From Clostridiales bacterium (GTDB lineage: Bacteria; Bacillota; Clostridia; Christensenellales; UBA1242), in contig CAKJYB010000057.1 of the NCBI GenBank assembly GCA_918241715.1, positions 1 to 11,635 of the forward strand: a stretch of 11,635 nt of DNA, given 5' to 3'. Of the stretch, positions 1 to 6,675 are shown piece by piece (within the stretch, counting starts at the first letter, position 1; every line of letters begins with the position of its first letter). The notes under the pieces are model-generated. The model was not told the origin of the DNA. It ran no database searches and worked only from the letters and a program-made list of their open reading frames with translations. A program made the translations under genes and the position numbers.

Positions 1-48
1 TACTGAAGTAAGCATGACAGAAAATAAAGTTATATACAAAAATCTCAT
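1..48 (-). CDS. Start of an unidentified membrane or secreted protein (cut by the window edge)
   Basis: Only the first 16 codons lie in the window: MRFLYITLFSVMLTSV. The ATG overlaps the TGA stop of the upstream alpha/beta hydrolase gene in an ATGA arrangement. A GGAGAA ribosome binding site sits inside the last codons of that gene, so translation is probably coupled. One basic residue followed by an uninterrupted hydrophobic run fits a signal peptide or first transmembrane helix. The gene is the third member of the murC operon, so a cell-envelope role is likely, for example a membrane-anchored Mur-ligase-like protein. That is a guess from context, because no diagnostic domain is visible. Confidence 0.6.
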   Translation of the reverse strand, partial: MRFLYITLFSVMLTSV

Positions 49-776
49 GTCTTTTCTCCTTCAACAAAGTCCTTGACAACACTCAAAAACTCCAGCCTTT
101 TTTCTTCAAAACAGAAATGGCCACAGCCACCCATTATCACAAGTTTGGAATTGCAAATTCCCCTTTTCAGTTTCCTTGCCATATATAGTGGAGTTGACAT
201 GTCTTTTTCTCCAAACACAATAAGTGTTTCTGCTTTTATCATTGGCAAAAAATCTTCTAGGTCTGTGTTTACAATTTGGGTGAAGACCTTTTTCATGTTT
301 TTGCTCAGCCTTTTATAATCTTCACTTCCATATTTTGAAATGTCCTTTCCAAGTCTTTTTCTAAGTTTAAACTTCCACACTTTGATATAGTAAGAGAGTC
401 TTCTCTTTGGCTTGACTCCTGCGCTGTCAATCAAAACAAGTTTGTTTGTCTCTTCCTTGCAGATTGTGGAAATCAAAATTGCCACTCTGCCACCAAACGA
501 ATGACCAAACAGATTGAATCTTTCAATCCCAAGGTGCTTGCATAGTGATATGACCATGTTTGAATATGTAAAAATCGACCAATCTTCTGGCTCTGTTTTG
601 CTTTTTCCAAATGGTGGAAAGTCGACAAACAGCGAATTCTCTGCTTTCAAACTTTCACCGCAAAACTCAAGAGATTTATGATTTGTTCCCCAACCATGCA
701 AATAAATGTTTGTAAGCCGTTTTTTGTTGTTTACAAATTTGAAAAACACATCGACATTTCTATACCTGAATATCAT
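45..776 (-). CDS. Alpha/beta-fold hydrolase
   Basis: A 243-residue single-domain alpha/beta hydrolase. The catalytic signatures are in order: oxyanion-hole segment HGWG (27-30), nucleophile elbow GHSFGG with Ser93, acid strand LIVFGEKD with Asp192, and histidine GGCGH with His220. Between strands 6 and 7 there is a strongly basic cap region (about 122-165, rich in Lys and Arg). No signal peptide is visible, so it is probably cytoplasmic. It starts 11 bases after murC, with no good Shine-Dalgarno in the gap. An in-frame stop lies just upstream of this ATG, so no earlier start is available. Its stop overlaps the start of the next gene. The substrate cannot be read from the sequence. The company of murC suggests a cell-envelope or precursor-linked esterase or amidase, but this is context only. 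Confidence 0.85.
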   Translation of the reverse strand: MIFRYRNVDVFFKFVNNKKRLTNIYLHGWGTNHKSLEFCGESLKAENSLFVDFPPFGKSKTEPEDWSIFTYSNMVISLCKHLGIERFNLFGHSFGGRVAILISTICKEETNKLVLIDSAGVKPKRRLSYYIKVWKFKLRKRLGKDISKYGSEDYKRLSKNMKKVFTQIVNTDLEDFLPMIKAETLIVFGEKDMSTPLYMARKLKRGICNSKLVIMGGCGHFCFEEKRLEFLSVVKDFVEGEKT

Positions 777-787
777 ACAAAATCAGT

Positions 788-2065
788 TTATGTGATAAAT
801 TTCTTTTTGTGTAGTATGTTTGGCAAATCGCCTGCCCCCAAAAACAGCAAAACACAATCTCTGTCAATCTCAAGCAAAAAGTTTTTTAGAGCAACATAAT
901 TGTCAAAATACCTTGCATTTTTGTTCTGTCTTTTCAAAAGTTCTGCAAAGGTTTTTGCCGACATTCCATCACTCTCATTTTCTCTTGCAGAATACGTCCT
1001 AAAAAATATCGGCATCTCTACATTTTTAAAAACCCTAAAAAATTCTGGCAAAAGGGCTTGTGTTCGACTGAAAGTGTGGGGCTGAAAAATTGTGATTATC
1101 TTTTTTCTTTTAAAAATCTTTCTTGCTGTTTCTATTGCCTTTTCAATCTCTGTCGGGTGGTGTGCATAATCACAAACAACGTTGTCAAAATATTTACACT
1201 CAACCTTTTCAAACCTTGTCTTTACCCCCTTAAAACTTTCAAGTGCAGTTTTTATTGTCTTGTCGTCAATGCCAAGCAATTTTCCAACTTGATAGGCATA
1301 GACACAATTTTGCACGTTGACATTTTCGCATATCTTCAGATGTAAATTCAAAACAAGTTTGTCATGGTGAAAGAGTTTAAACATCAAAAAGCCGTCTTTG
1401 TCGTGCCTTATTCTTCCGGCGCTATACCCGTCTGTGCTGTCAACAACAACCTTTGATTGTCTCTTAAATTTTTCAAAAGACTCCTTTTGCCTTTCAAACG
1501 TTTTGAAATAGTCCAAATGCTCTTTTTCAACATTTGTTATAACGCTGATTTGTGGGTGAAGATACAAAAAGTTGTCATAGTATTCGCATGCTTCAGTCAC
1601 AAAAAAGTCTTTCCCGTCAATTTCATAATTCTTTCCGTCTTCAATCCTATACCCACCAAGGTGAAGCGTGGGCTTTTCCCCTGCTGTCTTTAGGATTTCG
1701 TATATCATTGCTGTTGTAGTCGTCTTTCCGTGAGAGCCTGCCACGGCGATTGTCGTTTTATATCCACCACATATCTGCCCCAAAATCTGTCCACGGGACA
1801 GAATCTTCTTTTTCTTTTTGACGGCATATCTCAAAAAGGGGTTGTCATCTTTGATTGCTGCCGATTTGACAACGACGTCGGCCTTTGAAATCTGTTTTCT
1901 GTTGAGCCTGTCATCGACTTTGATTTTTCTTTCTTTCAAAAACTCTGTGGTTTTGTCTTCTCTTTCGTCGCTTCCACGCACACTGCAACCTTCGTTTTTA
2001 AGCATTATTGCAAGCGTCGACATCGAAATTCCACCAATTCCCAAAAAATAATACCTGTTTGCCAT
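788..2065 (-). CDS. murC: UDP-N-acetylmuramate--L-alanine ligase MurC
   Basis: A cytoplasmic Mur ligase of 425 residues that adds L-alanine to UDP-MurNAc using ATP, the first peptide step of peptidoglycan precursor synthesis. The three-domain order is intact. There is an N-terminal Rossmann domain for UDP (GIGGISMS, 9-16), a central ATPase with P-loop AGSHGKTTTT (109-118), the acidic motif TEACEY (157-162) and TNVEKEHLDYF (177-187). The C-terminal domain has DYAHHPTEI (299-307), FQPHTFSRT (327-335) and GAGDL (410-414). The usual EADE tetrad reads EACE here. The pattern favours MurC over the related ligase Mpl. It is somewhat shorter than many MurC proteins. It heads an operon with an alpha/beta hydrolase. 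No Shine-Dalgarno precedes the ATG, and a TATAAA element lies only five bases upstream, so the message may be leaderless. Confidence 0.93.
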   Translation of the reverse strand: MANRYYFLGIGGISMSTLAIMLKNEGCSVRGSDEREDKTTEFLKERKIKVDDRLNRKQISKADVVVKSAAIKDDNPFLRYAVKKKKKILSRGQILGQICGGYKTTIAVAGSHGKTTTTAMIYEILKTAGEKPTLHLGGYRIEDGKNYEIDGKDFFVTEACEYYDNFLYLHPQISVITNVEKEHLDYFKTFERQKESFEKFKRQSKVVVDSTDGYSAGRIRHDKDGFLMFKLFHHDKLVLNLHLKICENVNVQNCVYAYQVGKLLGIDDKTIKTALESFKGVKTRFEKVECKYFDNVVCDYAHHPTEIEKAIETARKIFKRKKIITIFQPHTFSRTQALLPEFFRVFKNVEMPIFFRTYSARENESDGMSAKTFAELLKRQNKNARYFDNYVALKNFLLEIDRDCVLLFLGAGDLPNILHKKKFIT

Positions 2066-2070
2066 AGTTT

Positions 2071-2100
2071 TTTATATGGAAAACAAAAATAATTTGATAA
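2071..2100 (-). promoter_or_regulatory. Candidate murC promoter abutting the start codon
   Basis: On the minus strand TTATCA (2100-2095) and TATAAA (2076-2071) are separated by 18 bases and match the sigma-A consensus at 4/6 and 5/6 positions. Only five bases (AAACT) lie between the -10 and the murC ATG. Transcription would therefore begin at or next to the start codon. No Shine-Dalgarno is present. The region is very AT-rich, so a chance match is possible. Confidence 0.35.
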
Positions 2101-2114
2101 TTTTTTAAAATCTT

Positions 2115-2142
2115 TTGCAATTTTTTCTTCTTGTGTTATAAT
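2115..2142 (+). promoter_or_regulatory. Candidate spoVG promoter (sigma-A type)
   Basis: TTGCAA (2115-2120) and TATAAT (2137-2142) are separated by 16 bases. A second TATAAT-like hexamer follows immediately at 2143-2148. The leader to the TTG start would be about 35-40 bases and contains the ribosome binding site at 2171-2178. In Bacillus subtilis spoVG is transcribed by sigma-H, but I do not see a convincing sigma-H -10 element (GAAT type) here. Confidence 0.5.
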
Positions 2143-2187
2143 TATAATGACCTACAGGGTTAATCTAAAAAAGGAAGGTATAGGGAC

Positions 2188-2466
2188 TTGAATATTACAG
2201 ACGTAAGAATTAGACTTGTAAACAATGATGAAAAGCTTAAGGCTGTTGCATCAATCACTATTGATGACGAACTTGTTGTTCATGATTTGAAAGTGATCAA
2301 TGGCAAAGACGGATATTTCCTTTCAATGCCAAGAAGAAAAGTTGGTGAAGGTGATTTCAAAGATATTGTTCACCCAATCAAAACTGAAGCTAGAGTTGCT
2401 TTGACAAAACTTATCCTTGACGCTTACAACAAAGCTCTTGCAGAAGCACCAAAAGACGCTGAATAA
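2188..2466 (+). CDS. spoVG: Septation / RNA-binding regulator SpoVG
   Basis: A 92-residue SpoVG family protein, full length for the family. The diagnostic N-terminus NITDVRIR (2-9) is followed by a central VVHDLKVINGKDGYFLSMP segment and DIVHPIKTEAR, all in the usual order. The tail is short and Ala/Lys/Glu-rich. SpoVG proteins are small nucleic-acid-binding regulators that affect asymmetric septation, capsule and virulence genes in Firmicutes. The start is TTG at 2188, supported by AAGGAAGG at 2171-2178. No ATG or GTG fits, because the conserved family sequence begins at the second codon. The gene stands alone, with its own promoter and a terminator directly after the stop. In Bacillus spoVG lies near glmU, which is not seen here. 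Confidence 0.95.
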   Translation: MNITDVRIRLVNNDEKLKAVASITIDDELVVHDLKVINGKDGYFLSMPRRKVGEGDFKDIVHPIKTEARVALTKLILDAYNKALAEAPKDAE

Positions 2467-2469
2467 AGA

Positions 2470-2495
2470 AAAGACCGATTTTTCGGTCTTTTTTT
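2470..2495 (+). terminator. Rho-independent terminator of spoVG, shared with convergent ypeB
   Basis: A 9-bp perfect stem AAAGACCGA / TCGGTCTTT (2470-2478 with 2483-2491) has a TTTT loop and is followed by more T residues to 2495. It begins three bases after the spoVG stop. The minus strand also reads stem plus TTTTCTTTATT, so it can terminate the convergent ypeB transcript as well. The ypeB stop codon (2494-2496) touches the end of the T-tract. Confidence 0.9.
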
Positions 2496-3852
2496 ACATC
2501 AATTTGTTTCCTTCTGAAGTCTCTACAACTTTCAGTATGTTTTCTTGTCTGCCGGTCAAAGCGTTTACATAAAAATAGAACGTTGTGTTGCTTTTTGTAC
2601 ATTCAAACTCCCAACACAAAACTTCTCTGTTGAAATCAAGTGGTGAAAGAGTCAATCTTTCATTTTTTATTTCAAACTCTTCCCCAATTTGTTTTCTTGC
2701 CGTTTCAACGCCGACTTCTGCAGATGGAAGACTTCTTTTTGTGTGATTTGTATAATATGTTATCGCATCATACCCCACAACATTTCCATTTTCAAGGTCC
2801 ACCTTAACCTTTACCAAATCAGGATACAAAACAACTCCATTTTGCACTGAAGCAAGATTGAAATACATTTGATTGTTGAGCTCTTGAGACCAGACGACAG
2901 CAGGGTTTTCAATTTCGTTCCTTTTTGCAAAATTGATGGCAATCGTCTCTGCTTTTTCTCTGTCAATTGTGTTTGCTGTTGCCGTATTTTGTCCACTTAT
3001 TGTCAGAATGTGCCCACCAATCTTTGTGGCTTGAACATACAAAACCTGGTTGTCCGTGTTTTCCACCCTAAAATTGTAAGTTTCAAAACGTCCCTTACAT
3101 TTGCCCATATATCTTATGTTTGCCACGTTTTCCATCTTTTCGTCAACTTTTTTATACGCTTCTTCCTTTGAAATTTCGGCACCATCAAGCCCTTTTATTT
3201 TTTGATTTACAACAGAATCAGAAAAAGGTCCATCATAAATCATTGTTGGGTATTCTGTTGGATTGATTTGAGAAATTTCAAGTGTAAACTCATCATAATC
3301 ATTTCCGTTTTTTCTGTGTGATTTTGTTATGCTGTATCCAGCAATCATTCTGCCGGACATGTCGTTTAAAAACTCTTTCATTTCGTTTAATGTTTTGTGC
3401 ATTTCTTCCAAAACGGCCAAGTCCTCCTGAGAGAGTTCTCCACCTTGCATTATTTTCTGCTCCAAAGTTTCGGTGTAGCCAGACATCTGATTGATAAATT
3501 TTACGCACTCCACAATTCCGTCAGAAGAAAGTGGCAGTGATGCTATGCTAAGTTGCATCTCCTTTGCACTTTGAGAGAGTTCTCCCAGCATCTTTGCCCT
3601 ATACCTTTCGTCCGTTGAAGACAAAAGTTTGCTTATGTTTGTGTCGCAAGAGTTTGTGTTTTCAACAAGATCATAATAGTTTTTCTTATACACCCCTTCA
3701 AGTTGGGCAGAATATTGGTTTGCGTTTGAATTTGCAACCCCAAAAGCAATCCCAAACCCCAAAGTTGTTGCACTTAAAACTCCACACACAACAGAAAGAG
3801 CAACAATGGCCTTTTTGTTTCTTGCGTTCTTTTTGTTCTTCTTTTCTTCCAT
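2494..3852 (-). CDS. ypeB: Germination protein YpeB
   Basis: A 452-residue YpeB, the partner that SleB needs for stability in the spore; the two are normally encoded side by side, as here. A lysine-rich N-terminus is followed by one transmembrane or uncleaved signal segment (about 15-40), then a helical region (about 45-170) with coiled-coil-like spacing. The signature YPTMIYDGPFSDSV is at 201-214. The C-terminal half resembles PepSY-type repeats (for example EAYKKVDEKM at 231-240 and DREKAETIAINFA at 297-309). The start is the ATG at 3852, four bases after an AGGGGG ribosome binding site. A longer reading from 3918 would add 22 residues that overlap the end of sleB and has no support. The sleB TAG stop lies inside this ribosome binding site, indicating translational coupling. 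Confidence 0.92.
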   Translation of the reverse strand: MEEKKNKKNARNKKAIVALSVVCGVLSATTLGFGIAFGVANSNANQYSAQLEGVYKKNYYDLVENTNSCDTNISKLLSSTDERYRAKMLGELSQSAKEMQLSIASLPLSSDGIVECVKFINQMSGYTETLEQKIMQGGELSQEDLAVLEEMHKTLNEMKEFLNDMSGRMIAGYSITKSHRKNGNDYDEFTLEISQINPTEYPTMIYDGPFSDSVVNQKIKGLDGAEISKEEAYKKVDEKMENVANIRYMGKCKGRFETYNFRVENTDNQVLYVQATKIGGHILTISGQNTATANTIDREKAETIAINFAKRNEIENPAVVWSQELNNQMYFNLASVQNGVVLYPDLVKVKVDLENGNVVGYDAITYYTNHTKRSLPSAEVGVETARKQIGEEFEIKNERLTLSPLDFNREVLCWEFECTKSNTTFYFYVNALTGRQENILKVVETSEGNKLM

Positions 3853-3860
3853 AATTCCCC

Positions 3861-4547
3861 CTAAACTGCAAACACGTGTTTGCCTATTGTGATTGTTGTC
3901 GTCCTTGACCTTATCCAAGAACTTGTCGCTGTTTTTGGATTGTAATAATAAATTGCTCCATAAGTTGGATCCCAGCCATTCATGGCGTCTTGTGCAGCAT
4001 TAAACGCCGTCTGGTTTGGTGTCAAATTTATCTGTCCGTCATTTACACATGTAAAGGCATAAGGCTGATAAATCACCCCAGAAATTGTGTTTGGAAATTT
4101 TGGACTTTTTACTCTGTTTAAGATGACAGAAGCCACTGCAACTTGACCAACATAACTTTCTCCACGTGCTTCGGCATAGACACACTTTGCAAGCAAGTTT
4201 AAGTCAGCGTTTGAAATTGAATTTGTTGTTGAAGAAGTCGAAAGGCTTATTCCAAGTGCTGCAGCAGTCTTTTTTCCGACTATTCCATCGACAGCAAGTC
4301 CGTTTTTTCTTTGAAACAACTTCACGGCTTCCTTTGTTTTTGGCCCATAAACGCCATCAACACTGCCAGTGTAGTATCCCCATCTTTTAAGTTTTGTTTG
4401 GATTGTTTTTGTTTGGCTTGTTGTCAATGCTGCTTCCACCACTTCAACAGAAGAGTTTGAAAAATATGTAGTTGCAACAACTCCAGCACCGATTGCCATA
4501 AAGGCAAACAGAATTGCAAAAGTAAACGACAGAAATTTCTTTTTCAT
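3861..4547 (-). CDS. sleB: Spore cortex-lytic enzyme SleB
   Basis: A 228-residue secreted cell-wall hydrolase of the SleB (Hydrolase_2) family. SleB is a lytic transglycosylase that degrades muramic-delta-lactam-containing spore cortex during germination. Residues 1-25 form a signal peptide or anchor (MKKKF then a hydrophobic run). A peptidoglycan-binding domain at about 44-100 has WGYYTGSVDGVYGPKT and VDGIVGKKTAAAL. A short Ser/Thr linker (101-112) leads to the catalytic domain (113-228), with YAEARGE (124-130) carrying the expected catalytic glutamate Glu126, followed by VASVILNRV, AFTCVNDGQINLTP and the terminal IGKHVFA. The ATG follows AAGGGGT with a short spacer. The gap to ypeB is eight bases, so the two form an operon. 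A cell-wall hydrolase such as CwlJ is less likely, because that family lacks the N-terminal binding domain. Confidence 0.94.
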   Translation of the reverse strand: MKKKFLSFTFAILFAFMAIGAGVVATTYFSNSSVEVVEAALTTSQTKTIQTKLKRWGYYTGSVDGVYGPKTKEAVKLFQRKNGLAVDGIVGKKTAAALGISLSTSSTTNSISNADLNLLAKCVYAEARGESYVGQVAVASVILNRVKSPKFPNTISGVIYQPYAFTCVNDGQINLTPNQTAFNAAQDAMNGWDPTYGAIYYYNPKTATSSWIRSRTTTITIGKHVFAV

Positions 4548-4603
4548 TTTTACCCCTTTTCTGTTCTACTATTTGCAAAAACACAAAAAATAAACATCAA
4601 TTT

Positions 4604-4666
4604 CTAAACAATCACAAATGCAATTGCCACCATAACTGCACCGACAAAAGCCAAAATATATTTCAT
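4604..4666 (-). CDS. 20-residue hydrophobic peptide, putative small membrane protein
   Basis: An open frame of 20 codons encodes MKYILAFVGAVMVAIAFVIV and ends in TAG. It is a single predicted transmembrane helix with one positive charge at the N-terminus and almost nothing else. The start is supported by a strong GGGAG ribosome binding site (AAAGGGAGAG) with five bases of spacing, as good as those of its neighbours. It lies 56 bases upstream of sleB on the same strand and downstream of the terminator of the SPOCS gene, so it could head the sleB-ypeB unit. I do not recognise a family. A role as a small spore membrane peptide or a regulatory leader peptide is inference. The frame could also be fortuitous. 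Confidence 0.5.
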   Translation of the reverse strand: MKYILAFVGAVMVAIAFVIV

Positions 4667-4699
4667 TTTCTCTCCCTTTGCTTAATCTTTGTCAAAAAC

Positions 4700-4732
4700 A
4701 AAAAGAAAAAATCGCAAAAAACTGCGATTTTT
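4700..4732 (-). terminator. Rho-independent terminator downstream of the SPOCS/LysM-like gene
   Basis: A 10-bp perfect stem AAAAATCGCA / TGCGATTTTT (4707-4716 with 4723-4732) has a six-base loop and is followed on the minus strand by T, C, TTTT. It starts 26 bases after the stop of the SPOCS gene and separates it from the small peptide gene and sleB. The same hairpin has TTTTTGTTTT on the plus strand, but no plus-strand gene ends here. Confidence 0.85.
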
Positions 4733-4758
4733 GTTTTGATTTGGTAGATTTAAAATTT

Positions 4759-6276
4759 TTAGGCTTTCTTTTGATAAAAGACAATCAAATTTTCGTCTTC
4801 TTCCAAAGGGAAAATTGTTTCTGGATTTTGGTCTGTCAAAGTCTCTTCTCTTATGTTTACATCTTTTGCAATATCCCAGGAGTTTTGCCCCTTTCTTCCA
4901 AACAACACTTCCATTCCATAGTCTTTTTCTGGAAATGCCACACCAAGTTCTACATCTGAGATAACGGCTTCGACTTCGTTGCAATTTCCTTCAACAAACA
5001 CTTTTAACTTTGCGTCAAAATAGAGTTCTCTGCCCTTTTTTGCAGAAACATCAACATCATAAATTGTGGCACTTGCATTGACGTCTTCGTTTTCACAATC
5101 GAAAGGAACTTTGTCAGAAACAACAAAAGGCACTTCCATCAAAACGCTGTAAAAGGAATTTGTTTCGTCATTTAAATAAATCACATTCGTCTTTGTGATT
5201 CCTTCAACATATGCTTCTCCACCTTTTATATAAGAATTTGTCAAATAAAGGTTTGTTGCTCCAACAAACATAAGTTTGTCAATTCTTGGTTTGTCGTCAT
5301 CAAGCGTCAACACTCCATCAATCTTTGCTTCAAATTCTTCTCCTTTCTGCACCCTTGTCATTTCAAAAGATTCCGTAGAAATCTTCACTTCATTTTTTGT
5401 GCTATAAAGGTCCGAAACGATTTGTTCTTGTCTCTGCTCAAAAGCATAAACCTTTGCTTCAACAGGAATGGTAAGTTTGACTTTAACACCTTTTTCCATG
5501 TCTTCAAGTTCGGCTTTTATTAAGTTTCTTTTTATGCAAACATCAGCCTGACAAACACACTCTCTGTTTGCTCCGTCAAGTTCAATTTCTTGTTTAAAAT
5601 CTTCCACAACAAATCCGGTTTCAAATCTGTCGTTTTGCGTAAGATACAAAACTTTTGTCATTGTTTGACCATAGACCGAAACAAAGTTTGCACCACTTTC
5701 AACGCCCTTTAATGCAACTTTTGAATCAACAAAAACAACCCTTTTTATTGGTTCTTTTATCAAAAATTCGCTTTCGACATCAAATTTTTCAGAATTTTGT
5801 CCAACAAAAGTGTCAATTTTTATCTCCGTCATTTTAGAACATATGTCTTCTCCTGTGGCACCAACTGCAACAATTTCTCTGTTTTGGACAACTTCAGTTG
5901 TCTGCTCTAAACGACAAAAAATTTTGATGTTTCCGTTTGAAACATTTTCAATTTGACAATCCGTTATTTCGACTCCAATCCTTGCGATATCTCCGACTTT
6001 GACATCTTCATTTTCCAATTTTGATGTAAATGGACATGCCGAATTTGCCACACCAATTTCTCCGTTTGCCGTTTGAAAAACAACCCCCAAATCAATTGTT
6101 CCGGCACAGGACACCTGTCCATTCAAGACTTCTATATTGTCCACACATGCAACATGAGAAATTGACAAAATCTTTTCTATTTCTTCTGTCGTGTCAACGT
6201 TGCACTCCACGCTGAAAGACGTCTTGTCAAGTTGCTTTTTCCTTACCACATTAAATTTGTTTTCTTCAAAAGCCAT
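4759..6276 (-). CDS. SPOCS (DUF3794) repeat protein with LysM-like C-terminus, SipL-like
   Basis: A 505-residue protein with three SPOCS/DUF3794-type beta-rich repeats at about 25-130, 175-280 and 325-440, each holding a short hydrophobic strand pattern such as VSVYGQTMTKVLYL (199-212) or AYVEGITKTNVIYL (355-368). The last 50 residues (about 456-500) look like a divergent LysM domain: GRKGQNSWDIAKDVNI then LTDQNPE and a closing LIVF strand. This architecture matches Clostridioides SipL, which binds SpoIVA and anchors the coat around the forespore. There is no signal peptide, as expected for a mother-cell protein. The start at 6276 follows GGAGGG by four bases. An upstream TTG at 6288 overlaps that ribosome binding site and is rejected. 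The gene is divergent from veg and closes with its own terminator. The LysM core is degenerate, so carbohydrate binding is not assured. Confidence 0.85.
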   Translation of the reverse strand: MAFEENKFNVVRKKQLDKTSFSVECNVDTTEEIEKILSISHVACVDNIEVLNGQVSCAGTIDLGVVFQTANGEIGVANSACPFTSKLENEDVKVGDIARIGVEITDCQIENVSNGNIKIFCRLEQTTEVVQNREIVAVGATGEDICSKMTEIKIDTFVGQNSEKFDVESEFLIKEPIKRVVFVDSKVALKGVESGANFVSVYGQTMTKVLYLTQNDRFETGFVVEDFKQEIELDGANRECVCQADVCIKRNLIKAELEDMEKGVKVKLTIPVEAKVYAFEQRQEQIVSDLYSTKNEVKISTESFEMTRVQKGEEFEAKIDGVLTLDDDKPRIDKLMFVGATNLYLTNSYIKGGEAYVEGITKTNVIYLNDETNSFYSVLMEVPFVVSDKVPFDCENEDVNASATIYDVDVSAKKGRELYFDAKLKVFVEGNCNEVEAVISDVELGVAFPEKDYGMEVLFGRKGQNSWDIAKDVNIREETLTDQNPETIFPLEEDENLIVFYQKKA

Positions 6277-6387
6277 AGTTCCCTCCAAATCAAAAAACTA
6301 CTATATCCTATTTCTGTCGCAAAAAGGTTAGAACTTTTTTTGAATATTTTTTTGTGGTTGGGCAAAAATCTTTGCAAGGAGTTTTTT

Positions 6388-6618
6388 ATGAGAAAAATAA
6401 CATATGGTCTTGACGAAGTTAAAACAAAAATAACCGATCTAAAAGGAAAAAGCGTAAATCTGAGCATAAATCGTGGAAGAAAAAAGATAGAACTTATCAC
6501 GGCAACAATAAAAGACGTCTATCCAAGCGTCTTTACAATCTCCACCACAGACAAAAAGGTGCAGACTTTTTCTTATTTTGATGTGATGTGTGGAAACGTG
6601 GTTTTGGAATTTAATTAG
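6388..6618 (+). CDS. veg: Veg family protein
   Basis: A 76-residue Veg protein, close to the usual family length of about 80. It starts MRKITYGLDEVKTKI, continues with LKGKSVNLSINRGRKKIE (the conserved Gly-Arg-Lys-Lys core) and ends FSYFDVMCGNVVLEF. Veg is strongly expressed in vegetative Bacillus cells and has been linked to stimulation of biofilm matrix genes. The biochemical activity is not settled. The ATG at 6388 is preceded by AAGGAG with a seven-base spacer. A longer in-frame reading from 6232 would run back over the start of the divergent SPOCS gene and is not supported. No clear sigma-A promoter is visible in the 111-base divergent gap. Confidence 0.93.
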   Translation: MRKITYGLDEVKTKITDLKGKSVNLSINRGRKKIELITATIKDVYPSVFTISTTDKKVQTFSYFDVMCGNVVLEFN

Positions 6619-6628
6619 CAAAAAGCTA

Positions 6629-6657
6629 TTGTTTTTCAATATTGATTGTGCTATAAT
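6629..6657 (+). promoter_or_regulatory. Thymidine kinase promoter with extended -10
   Basis: TTGTTT (6629-6634), a 17-base spacer and TATAAT (6652-6657), with TG one base upstream of the hexamer (TGCTATAAT), give a strong extended -10 promoter. Predicted transcription starts about 6664, leaving a leader of only about a dozen bases that contains GGAG (6667-6670). The element lies in the 57-base gap after veg, so the kinase has its own promoter. Confidence 0.75.
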
Positions 6658-6675
6658 TCTCCAAACGGAGAGAAT

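Noticed and set aside
4548..4700. Sigma-G type promoter for sleB
   Set aside because: SleB is expected to be expressed in the forespore, but I found no convincing GMATR and CATWMTA pair either before sleB or before the small peptide gene.
6289..6320. Possible sporulation sigma-factor promoter (GATATAGTA) upstream of the SPOCS gene
   Set aside because: The -10 resembles sigma-K or sigma-E elements only partly, and no matching -35 element lies at the required distance. A promoter must be here, but its class cannot be read.
6616..6635. Small hairpin TAGC-AAAAA-GCTA followed by TTGTTTTT after veg
   Set aside because: The stem is only four base pairs, includes the veg stop codon, and the T-rich part is better explained as the -35 region of the thymidine kinase promoter.
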